Of a stretch of 64,000 bases of DNA, positions 8,231-16,366 are shown piece after piece; position 1 is the stretch's first letter, and the number at the start of each line of letters is the position of its first letter. A program made the position numbers and the translations under genes. Origin of the DNA: Schlesneria sphaerica (GTDB lineage: Bacteria; Planctomycetota; Planctomycetia; Planctomycetales; Planctomycetaceae); the NCBI RefSeq assembly GCF_044336245.1, contig NZ_CP172346.1, positions 3,410,001 through 3,474,000 on the forward strand. Direction: 5' to 3'. The notes below the pieces were generated by a model. The model saw nothing but the letters and a program-made list of their open reading frames with translations. It was not told the origin of the DNA and did no database searches.

Positions 8231-8256
8231 AAGGACGGACCAAGAGGTCCGTCCTT
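8231..8256 (+). terminator. Strong hairpin downstream of the S41 protease gene
   Basis: AAGGACGGACC (8231-8241) pairs perfectly over 11 bases with GGTCCGTCCTT (8246-8256) around AAGA. It lies 67 bases after the stop codon. The sequence that follows (GATGCATTTTCTC) is only moderately T-rich, so termination is likely but not textbook. Confidence 0.7.
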
Positions 8257-8422
8257 GATGCATTTTCTCTGGGGCAAAGGGGCCCGGGTGATGTCGAAGA
8301 CGGGGAAGCTCTCCTGCAGGTAACGCGACTCATGACTGTCTGCCATCGCCCTCTTTGAGCACGATCGCACACAGCCATGATCTGGCGAGGCTCAAGGCCT
8401 CGTCACGACAGAGGCGGGAAAT

Positions 8423-11400
8423 TCACACCTGACCGAAACGGAGTTCGATGTCGACGATTTCAAACGCCGTCAAATCAATCAGCACGGCATCCCCCTCAAT
8501 CCGAAGTTCCGAGAGGGTCTCGCCCCGGAAGTCTCGCTTGCGGGCGAACGTTGGCTGCCGGAAGCAGCGCAGCTTGACCGGTTTCGACAATCCTTCGGTT
8601 TCGATCAACCGAATCGCGAAACCCGGATCATTCGGCACGCTCGTGTGTTCGAACTGTTCCAATGGCGAAGGAGGGGTTTTGTCGGTTTCGACCGGCAGCA
8701 GACGGGTCATCTGCACGTGTCGGGAATCCAGATGGAAGAACCACCCCGTCGCTCCTGTTCGAGGGGGTCCGACTTCGGTCGGCACCACGGGTGCGGGAGT
8801 CAGCTCGTTCCAGGCCGCTTCAAGCGGGTACAGGGCATCGATGGCGATCGTAAACTTAAATTTGCGGACGGTATCTCCTGCAACGAGCAGCAGCGAATCC
8901 ACCATTCGATCCCCGGTCTTGCGATGAAAAGCGAGACCATGCGGGACAATCGTCATGCGTTCGTCTTCCGAAGCGACTTCGATGTAGTCGGACGTTTCGA
9001 ATCTTTCGCCAGCAAAGTTCTGTGCCGAATGGTAGATACTGCGGGTCACCACCGCAGTACTGTCACTCCAGGCGAACCGCGATGCAAAGTAGTTGTTCCA
9101 CGGATCCCCCTCGGGCATGACCACGTCGGTCAGTTCCACCTCAATGTCGACCGTGGGACGAGTGCGCCAGACACGGACCGTTTGCCGGTACGCTGCCAAA
9201 CGCTGCGATTTGGCTTGATCGATAATTTCACCAAAGGTGACGATCTCGCCACATGCCGTGCCGCTGCGAACCACTTCGTGCCCCAGACATCGCATTTCCG
9301 CGTACTGCGACTTGGTGGTCTCGCCCGGTTGGTCGACGACGGGAATGGCCCGCTCCCGAGGAAACCGAAACGACAACTGCTGGCTGACCCGTTTTGCTCG
9401 CTGGTTATGCAGCCGCACATGCGCGATTCCACCTGTTCGCTCATTGATCGCGACTTCAAAGTGATCATTACGAAGCAGCCAGTCTTCGGCGAGAGGTTGC
9501 TTGGGCAAAGCGGGGCGGGGCGACTGCGAGGCCTCGGGAATCCAGGCGTATCCATTGCCAGGAACCTCAACGACACAGGCCGTCAGTTCGGGATGAGCCG
9601 GATTGAACTCGATCGCCTTGACGGGCCCCGAGATGGGTGGTGGAGACTTAATACCGGGCAGTGGAACGACAACCCGACGTGTGAAGGAGAGGGGATTGAG
9701 AACAAGGAATCCCCGTTCTCCCGTGGCCCCATGCATGATAATCCGCGCGAGTCGCCGGGCACCCCCGTTTTGCGCCTCAAGCAGGTCCGATTCGAGTTGC
9801 TCTGCCGTGGAGAATTCCCGATCCAGCAGCGCAGACTCGAGTCGCGTTTCGACCTCCTGGCCGAATTGAACATCAATGGGACGATTCATCAGCGCATCTG
9901 CGGCGGCATGACACCACGCTGTCGCATCCCACTGCCGGCGAAGCCTGTTATGCAGCGTGTACCGTTGAATCGGATCCTTCTCACGTCGCGCGACGTGCTG
10001 AATCAGGATCGGCGAAAAGTACTCGTTCGGCTTATGAGTACTATGCTGACCGGGAAGTTCGGTCTCTTCGAAGAAGCGATCAAACGAGATAAAACGGCCC
10101 AGACACGGGGCGTACTTCTGCGAACGCCGCAGGTCGTGGTACCAGGGTGCTTCGATATCAGGCCAGCGGGCCAGAATCAGACCGGCAACGTGATCCTGAT
10201 CCATGGACTCAGCCATTCGCGCGGGGAATCGCAGGTAACTGGAGGCCCCCTCTGCAGCCAGCGGAATACGGCTGAAGGCGTCGATCAGGGTCCCATCAAC
10301 ACCACGCCAGCGGAGTTTGGTGTACTCGGCATCCGGGTAAATTCCATCATCCAGGACCACATGCATGGCTGCCAGGAAGCCCGACTTCACCAGGATCTGA
10401 GGCAAAAGTGGTGTCAATCCAAAGCGGCGCCGTCCCCACACAGTGGGAGAACGACCGACCAGAGACAGCCATTCGCTTCGTCCCCGCTCCAGATGATAGA
10501 GGAGACTTTCAAGCGGAAGCAGTGGCAGGGAGGCCTCCTCGTCCTCGCCACCGAGGACGCTGATTCGACCGGCATTCCAAGCGGAAGAGAGTTCCGTCGC
10601 CAGCCCTGGGGTCTTTTCACAGATCGCCTTCAGGTCCTGCGAGGTGGCCAGCAGACTCCAGGGGATCGATTGTCGGGCGTCTTCCACCAGAGGTGCACTC
10701 TCGACGTCGGGAACTGCCAGACAGAGGTCGAGCAAGTAACATTCGACGGGGTAGAAGCGTTCACGCGCTTCCAGCAGCATCTCGAAGCAACCCGAAAGAT
10801 GAGCTTCGGCCGTTTCCCGATCCTCGGCGATGGCGGCTTTCGCTCCGGCGTGGGCTCGCTGGAAAAATCGAGTTTCGTCGATATTTCCGAACTGCCTCAT
10901 TTTGCGAGTCAGGATTTCGACGAGCAGCCAACAGGTCCCCAGAGCCATGAAATCGGCGGCCAGATCATCGAACAGCGGCGTCGCGAGGTCTGTATTTTCC
11001 GATTCCAATACCGGGAGCTGCGAATCAGGCTCTCCGGCCAACCCAACCCCCGCACCACTCAATGGGATCTCAGGAGCCGGGTCCGAGAAGGCCTCTACCG
11101 GAAGTTCTCCTGCATTCTCCCCGTCCGCGGCACGGTCCTCCGTCGATTTGTCGATGGCTGTCAGGGCGACTTTCAACATTTCCGATCGTTCAGACAACCC
11201 CGAAACGACGGTCGTCCCGGCCTTGCGGGCATCATCGATCCAACTGCAGGGAAGCCAGTCTGCAGAGACCGTCGGGACGATGACCAATTGTCCCGAACCG
11301 GGAATCGGCGGATCATCCGCGCGACGCCAGCGAGGCATTTCCCCCGTCCAGGCCAGCAGCCGAGGATGAAACGCGATTGCGAAGGCGTTGAGCAGGCTCG

Positions 11401-11482
11401 CCGCCAGGTCGTCCGTCTGTTCAGTCGGGAAGTCGTCGAGACTGTGACTCGGAATCAAAATCTGAATATCAGGAGAATGCAT
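8423..11482 (-). CDS. Large GH38-like (alpha-mannosidase-related) protein
   Basis: 1019 residues from the ATG at 11482, with no clear ribosome-binding site. The middle (about residues 300-560) resembles the GH38/57 barrel: FGLTPLLPQILVKSGF, then a VVLDDGIYP and KLRWRGVDGTLIDAFSRIPL pattern, then WPDIEAPWYHDLRRS. The C-terminal part (about 600-1010) looks like the beta-sandwich half of alpha-mannosidases: FLVLNPLSFTRRVVVPLPG, LRNDHFEVAINERTGGIAHVRL, VDIEVELTDV and a closing ELRFGQV. Residues 130-180 are acidic and low in similarity. There is no signal peptide. I could not identify a convincing catalytic Asp pair, so activity on mannosides is unproven. A 984-residue antisense frame over the same region is a codon-bias shadow. 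Confidence 0.6.
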   Translation of the reverse strand: MHSPDIQILIPSHSLDDFPTEQTDDLAASLLNAFAIAFHPRLLAWTGEMPRWRRADDPPIPGSGQLVIVPTVSADWLPCSWIDDARKAGTTVVSGLSERSEMLKVALTAIDKSTEDRAADGENAGELPVEAFSDPAPEIPLSGAGVGLAGEPDSQLPVLESENTDLATPLFDDLAADFMALGTCWLLVEILTRKMRQFGNIDETRFFQRAHAGAKAAIAEDRETAEAHLSGCFEMLLEARERFYPVECYLLDLCLAVPDVESAPLVEDARQSIPWSLLATSQDLKAICEKTPGLATELSSAWNAGRISVLGGEDEEASLPLLPLESLLYHLERGRSEWLSLVGRSPTVWGRRRFGLTPLLPQILVKSGFLAAMHVVLDDGIYPDAEYTKLRWRGVDGTLIDAFSRIPLAAEGASSYLRFPARMAESMDQDHVAGLILARWPDIEAPWYHDLRRSQKYAPCLGRFISFDRFFEETELPGQHSTHKPNEYFSPILIQHVARREKDPIQRYTLHNRLRRQWDATAWCHAAADALMNRPIDVQFGQEVETRLESALLDREFSTAEQLESDLLEAQNGGARRLARIIMHGATGERGFLVLNPLSFTRRVVVPLPGIKSPPPISGPVKAIEFNPAHPELTACVVEVPGNGYAWIPEASQSPRPALPKQPLAEDWLLRNDHFEVAINERTGGIAHVRLHNQRAKRVSQQLSFRFPRERAIPVVDQPGETTKSQYAEMRCLGHEVVRSGTACGEIVTFGEIIDQAKSQRLAAYRQTVRVWRTRPTVDIEVELTDVVMPEGDPWNNYFASRFAWSDSTAVVTRSIYHSAQNFAGERFETSDYIEVASEDERMTIVPHGLAFHRKTGDRMVDSLLLVAGDTVRKFKFTIAIDALYPLEAAWNELTPAPVVPTEVGPPRTGATGWFFHLDSRHVQMTRLLPVETDKTPPSPLEQFEHTSVPNDPGFAIRLIETEGLSKPVKLRCFRQPTFARKRDFRGETLSELRIEGDAVLIDLTAFEIVDIELRFGQV

Positions 11483-12209
11483 GGATCGTCAGTTACGTTC
11501 AAAGTTAATGGTCGTGCCGGAATGCGTCATTCCGGTTCAATAAACTCTTCTGTACGGCCCGATCTCGTGTCGGCGCGAAATCAAACAGCGGCTCGATGAC
11601 CTTGATGGCGGTGACAAGGGAAGCCCGATGATATCCAGCGAGGAACACGACAGGTAGGAACGAAACCACCAGGTTTTACCTTCTGTACTGATCTAACAAG
11701 CCTTCCCGCAGGTCAAGATCGTGCCGGAAACACCGTACAATCGGGGAGAGGTGCGTCCTTTTGAGCCGATCCCGTGAAAAAGTTCTGATTTTCGGCCCAA
11801 TTGCCGCCGTCAAGTTCTTTGAAATTCCCGTTTGTGGGGAACTTCGCCCGCCAGAATGCCGTCTCATAGTGTAGAATAGCGAGTCACGTCACCATCGCAT
11901 TTCCGTTCCACTCGGCCGATACTGAAGCCACTGCGTTCCGTGCGTGATCCTGTTCTTCTTGTTGACTTTGCTACAATTCGTAAGTATCTCTTGGGAACGC
12001 GTTTTGGTCAGCCGTGGGCATTTTCTGAGCTCGTCATATCGGTTTTTCAGCCCTCGATTTGATATCCTTTCCGGTCTTGAGTTTGTCAAAAAGTCGTCCC
12101 TTCGGTTTGCAGAATGTGATTGTGCGGTGATCTTGTGGTGCCTTGCGCGAACGGCGTAAAGAACAACGGCGGATTGCCCATTTAGGCCTCTGTAGGAAAG
12201 AGTTTCGTC
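11483..12209. other. Gene-free stretch upstream of the PilM operon
   Basis: About 725 bases between the divergent GH38-like gene and the pilM-like gene. The right half (11940-12150) is AT-richer than its surroundings, as promoter regions often are, with a TTGACT at 11963-11968 that lacks a well-spaced -10. A 71-codon frame at 11944-12159 is hydrophobic but matches nothing I know. Confidence 0.4.
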
Positions 12210-14414
12210 ATGGCAGAGAACCAGGCAGCATGGGGGATTGAGATTGGTCAGGCGGGCCTGAAAGCAATCAAGCTCCGCTATACCGAGGCTGCCCAGCAGG
12301 TCGTGGCCGTCGCCTTTGACTACATTCCCCATCCGAAACTGTTGAATCAGCCCGATGCCGTCCCCGATGAACTGATTCGGCAGGCCCTGGACACCTTCCT
12401 TTCACGAAACCCGATCGGCTCCGATCTGGTCGCGATCAGTCTTCCCGGTCAGCACGCGCTGGCGAAGTTCATTCAGCTTCCCCCGGTTGAACAGAGCAAA
12501 GTCGCCGAGATCGTGAAGTACGAAGCGCGCCAGCAGATTCCCTTTCCACTGGAAGAAGTGATCTGGGACTTCCAGGCACTGGGCGGAGGGGTTGAAGAAA
12601 GTGGCTACCTGCTGGACGGCGAAGTCGGACTTTTCGCGATGAAACGTGAGCAGGTTCAGCATCACCTGCAGCCATTTCTTGATCGCAAAGTCGAAGTTGA
12701 GCTGATTCAGATCGCTCCTTTGTCGCTCTACAACTTCCTGTGCTACGACCGTCTCGGCTACCGCAAGAACGAGCCTCGTGAGCCGAGCGAAGACTACTCA
12801 GTCGTCGTCGACATGGGTTCGGATGCTACGTCGCTGATGGTGACCAATGGCAAGAAGATCTGGATTCGCAATATGCCGGTGGGTGGGAACCACTTTACCC
12901 GGGCATTGACGAAGGAAATGAAGCTGACGTTCGCCAAGGCCGAACACCTGAAGTGCAACGCCACGAAAGCACCCGATCCGCGAGCCGTGTTTCAGGCCTT
13001 GCGTCCTGTCTTCAACGACTATGTCTCCGAGATTCAACGTTCGATCGGCTTTTTCTCAAGCGTGAATCGCAGTGCGAAAATTTCCCGCCTGATCGGCGTC
13101 GGAAACGGTTTCCGTCTTGCCGGTCTGCAGAAGTTTCTCCAGCAGAATCTCCAATACGAGGTTGAACGTGTCGATACGTTCCAGGCAGCCGTGGGTGACA
13201 ATGTCCTCAACGCTCCCCTGTTCCAGGAAAACCTGCTGACATTCTGCGTCCCGTATGGTCTGGCGCTTCAGTGTCTGAATCTGACTGACATCCACACCAC
13301 GCTGCTTCCGCCGGAAATCGCGACTGCACGTCTGATTCGCCGCAAAAAGCCCTGGGCTGTCGCCACTGCTGCGACATTGCTGCTGGGATTGGCGACTTCC
13401 GCTGCCGGTTTTGGCAACGTCCTGCAGTCAGTCAGCACCACCCGCTTTGGTGAAGCGGAGGCAGAAGCAGAAAAAATCAGTAAGGAAGCGAGTAAACTTC
13501 GTTCCGACTACGAAGGAGAAGAGGGGAAGAACAAATCCCTGAAAGCCTCAGGGGACGTTCTGGTCCGCTCATTGGACACGCGGGAACAGTGGCTGGAAGT
13601 CTACAAGGCGATCGATGAATGTCTGCCACGAGACACCGACAACCAGCTCGATGAAATGAACATGGCTCTGCGCGATCGGATTTCGATTCGCAGTATTACC
13701 ACCAAGAAATACAGTGACCTCAGTTCGTGGTTCAGCGAACCGGCAATCGCAGCGGAAGAAGGAGAAGCGAAACTCTATTTCCGTGAAGACAAGGATCCGG
13801 ACAACGCATCCAAGTTCGATGATAAAATTGCGAATCCTGATTACGAAATCAACGACCGGTCGGTGGGTCCCACCGGCGAGGGCTACGTCTTTACACTGCA
13901 TGGGATTCACTACCACCACGAGGACAAAAACCCCAAGGGACGTGGTGCAACCTATGTGGATGTCAAATTCCTGAAGAATTTGCAGAGTTGGACGGTTAAA
14001 CGAGAAGACCCCTCGGGCGGTCCTCTTGTCGAGACGCCCGTTCGGTTGATCGGGATTACGCATGCCACGATGCCCGAGGCAACCGCGTCCACGCCAATTC
14101 TGTTCACTCCCAACCGAAAACCACAGTCCCGCAACAGCTTTGGAGGAGGAGCAGCACCCTTTGGTGCACCGGCAGGTGCAGCATTCGGCGGCCCTGCAGG
14201 ATTCCCCGGCGGTGCTACGGGATATGCTCCGAATGCAGGTCGGTTGCAAAGCGAAGATGATGGTTCGGAAAAGTCCATCACTCTGCAGCGAACAGTATTC
14301 AAGGTCGTGTTTGCCTGGAAGCCAACGCCACTTGACCAACGTAAACCCTGGCCTCCCGAGCAAACCGGCACTCCAACCAATTCTGAATCGACGGGTGCAA
14401 CGGAAGAGCAGTAA
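12210..14414 (+). CDS. pilM: PilM-type pilus/secretion platform ATPase-fold protein with PilN-like C-terminus
   Basis: 734 residues. The ATG at 12210 follows AGGAAAGAG by six bases. Residues 1 to about 370 are a PilM/actin-like domain: WGIEIGQAGLKAIKL at the start, VAISLPGQHALAKFIQLPP, VKYEARQQIPFPLEEVIWDF, and the phosphate-binding VVDMGSDATSLMV. A membrane helix at about 382-402 (VATAATLLLGLATSAAGFG) is followed by a coiled coil and about 300 residues outside the membrane, matching PilN in topology. Near residues 645-675 is a Gly/Ala/Pro-rich patch. In type IV pili and type II secretion PilM and PilN are separate proteins that link the motor to the periplasm; here they appear fused. It is first in an operon with the next two genes. 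Confidence 0.8.
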   Translation: MAENQAAWGIEIGQAGLKAIKLRYTEAAQQVVAVAFDYIPHPKLLNQPDAVPDELIRQALDTFLSRNPIGSDLVAISLPGQHALAKFIQLPPVEQSKVAEIVKYEARQQIPFPLEEVIWDFQALGGGVEESGYLLDGEVGLFAMKREQVQHHLQPFLDRKVEVELIQIAPLSLYNFLCYDRLGYRKNEPREPSEDYSVVVDMGSDATSLMVTNGKKIWIRNMPVGGNHFTRALTKEMKLTFAKAEHLKCNATKAPDPRAVFQALRPVFNDYVSEIQRSIGFFSSVNRSAKISRLIGVGNGFRLAGLQKFLQQNLQYEVERVDTFQAAVGDNVLNAPLFQENLLTFCVPYGLALQCLNLTDIHTTLLPPEIATARLIRRKKPWAVATAATLLLGLATSAAGFGNVLQSVSTTRFGEAEAEAEKISKEASKLRSDYEGEEGKNKSLKASGDVLVRSLDTREQWLEVYKAIDECLPRDTDNQLDEMNMALRDRISIRSITTKKYSDLSSWFSEPAIAAEEGEAKLYFREDKDPDNASKFDDKIANPDYEINDRSVGPTGEGYVFTLHGIHYHHEDKNPKGRGATYVDVKFLKNLQSWTVKREDPSGGPLVETPVRLIGITHATMPEATASTPILFTPNRKPQSRNSFGGGAAPFGAPAGAAFGGPAGFPGGATGYAPNAGRLQSEDDGSEKSITLQRTVFKVVFAWKPTPLDQRKPWPPEQTGTPTNSESTGATEEQ

Positions 14415-14509
14415 GGTTAATTCCTTACGGCAACGGATCGTTCCAGACCAGACCGCCTTACGCACAACATCGAATTGCAGACTGTCAGTTTTCCGAGAAG
14501 GTAGAAATC

Positions 14510-16294
14510 ATGGAAGCCCTCGAACCCGTCCTGAAACAGAAGTTTTGGATTCTGCTGGGCATCGGACTATTGATGACGTTCTTTGGCTGGTGGAGCGGAA
14601 CGGGCAAGACGGCCGCTGCGATTGCGGAACGGACTTCAAAAATTGAAGCCGCCAACACCAGTATCCCAACGGCCGACATTCCAAACGAGGTCTGGACCAA
14701 GCGACTGGCCGAGGTCAATGGGAAACAGGAATCGTCCATCAAGTCGACCCAGTTAGGGCTCTGGAAGCGCCAGCAGGAACGGATGGTGCTTCCAGCCGGC
14801 CTGCCTCACGTCGAATACGATGAAAAGCTCAAGAACGAAGAGCGAGAACTCTTCCGCGATGCTTATGTTGAAGAAGTGACCCGCGTCTGGAAGACGCTTA
14901 ACCCGATGGATGCCGATGGAACTGGGGTCGTCAATTTTCCCATTCAGTCCATGTTCCGATTGATGAACCAGAAGCCGTGGACGAAGGCACCCCCTAAATC
15001 AGAAATCATCTGGGAAGTGATGGAAGATCTGTGGTTGCTGGAAGGACTTTTCCAGTCAATCACAGAGGCCAACGGAGGTCCTGATGCTGGGCGTGCTGAA
15101 GCCTGTGTTCACCAGATTGACGTTCTTGAACTGCGCGGAGGTGGTGAAAAACCCTCTCTGGGGGGCTCGGGAGGGGGTTCCGACGACGGCAGCATGGCCG
15201 GATTCGGCGGTGCTGCCGGGATGGGAATGATGGGCGGCATGGGAATGCGAGGGGGCGGCGGCGATATGGGTGCAACAGGCGGAATGGCCGGTATGCCCGG
15301 AGGGGGCGCAGCGGCAGTTCCCTCTGTCTCCGCCGAATTCGACGTCCGTGAAGAGTTTGGAGACGATGGTAGCGGCGCGGGTGGCGGTGCAGGCAATCGT
15401 GGTGGTGGCGGTGGTGGTGGCGCTCCCATGGGCATGATGAGCAGCATGGCCATGATGGGGGGCGCAATGGGTGGTATGGACGATGAAGGAATGGGCTCGT
15501 CCCAGTCGGAAAAAGTGATCAAACGCTACGTGACGCAGGACGAAAGCCTGCCCTACAAAACTCGTGGCTTCTATATGTCGGTCAAGATGGACCACCGAAA
15601 AATCCCGCAGTTCATTTCCGAGCTGACGGCAAATGAAAAGTCAGTCTGGCCGGTCGAAATTCTTCGCGTGCAAATGTCCCGACTTCATGAAGACGACGCC
15701 ACTTATGCCAGCGGATTCTCGGGCGGATCAGCGGGGATGCGAATGGGTGCCGCTGGTGGGATGACGGGCGGCCCGATGGGGGGTGGTCCGATGGGAGCCA
15801 TGTCAACACTCGGCGGAGGTGGTGATGATGAATACGATGCCTTCATCAACACCCGCTCGTTCGGAAACCGAAATCCTGCGACCAGTATGCAGTTGATGCA
15901 AAAGGTGAAAGAGTCTCAGGAATCGCTGGATATCGCACTGCGAGATCCCTACATGGCTCAGGTAACTCTCTGCGGCGTCTTCACCATGTATAAGAAGGTC
16001 GAGGAAACCAAGGTCGAGGCGGACTCGGAATCCACGTCTTCGCCTCAGGAGGCAGATTCCTCCGAGGAATCAGAAGCGTCTGAGGCTGCAGACAACAGCG
16101 AAGCTGGCGGTCCTGAGATGAGCGATGCGATCCCGGCCACGGAAGAAGTCGATGCGACCGAACCTGCAGCCGAGGCTGAGTTGACTGGAGACACGCCCCG
16201 GGAAACCCCTGTCGACGCAGGGGGAGGTACTGGAGACGATCCGGCGCCCGTCACTCCAGGTGAAGACGGCGAGCCTGAAACAGAAGAGAAGTAG
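14510..16294 (+). CDS. Membrane-anchored Gly/Met-rich protein, second gene of the pilM operon
   Basis: 594 residues. A helix at residues 12-30 (FWILLGIGLLMTFFGWW) would anchor it with the bulk outside the cytoplasm. Residues 31-210 are a mixed helical domain. Residues about 214-324 and 397-439 are extreme Gly/Met tracts, with motifs such as GMGMMGGMGMRGGGG and PMGMMSSMAMMGG. Between them is a folded segment (KVIKRYVTQDESLPYKTRGFY). The last ~90 residues are Glu/Ser/Asp-rich. It lies 95 bases after pilM. Position and topology (single N-terminal helix plus external domain) are those of PilN or PilO, but I see no direct sequence match. It could be a planctomycete-specific platform or filament-associated component. 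Confidence 0.6.
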   Translation: MEALEPVLKQKFWILLGIGLLMTFFGWWSGTGKTAAAIAERTSKIEAANTSIPTADIPNEVWTKRLAEVNGKQESSIKSTQLGLWKRQQERMVLPAGLPHVEYDEKLKNEERELFRDAYVEEVTRVWKTLNPMDADGTGVVNFPIQSMFRLMNQKPWTKAPPKSEIIWEVMEDLWLLEGLFQSITEANGGPDAGRAEACVHQIDVLELRGGGEKPSLGGSGGGSDDGSMAGFGGAAGMGMMGGMGMRGGGGDMGATGGMAGMPGGGAAAVPSVSAEFDVREEFGDDGSGAGGGAGNRGGGGGGGAPMGMMSSMAMMGGAMGGMDDEGMGSSQSEKVIKRYVTQDESLPYKTRGFYMSVKMDHRKIPQFISELTANEKSVWPVEILRVQMSRLHEDDATYASGFSGGSAGMRMGAAGGMTGGPMGGGPMGAMSTLGGGGDDEYDAFINTRSFGNRNPATSMQLMQKVKESQESLDIALRDPYMAQVTLCGVFTMYKKVEETKVEADSESTSSPQEADSSEESEASEAADNSEAGGPEMSDAIPATEEVDATEPAAEAELTGDTPRETPVDAGGGTGDDPAPVTPGEDGEPETEEK

Positions 16295-16366
16295 CGCGTT
16301 CCAACGACCAGGGTCCCTTTCCCGTCCTGATTTCTTCGCCCGTCGAATCGACGGAGGACATGTAAA

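Noticed and set aside
8645..11599. 984-codon plus-strand open frame antisense to the GH38-like gene
   Set aside because: It mirrors the minus-strand gene, has no domain signature, is rich in Arg, Gln and Pro as expected from antisense of this codon use, and the minus-strand frame has clear family similarity.
11944..12159. 71-codon hydrophobic frame upstream of pilM
   Set aside because: Hydrophobicity comes from T-rich promoter-like DNA; no ribosome-binding site or family similarity.
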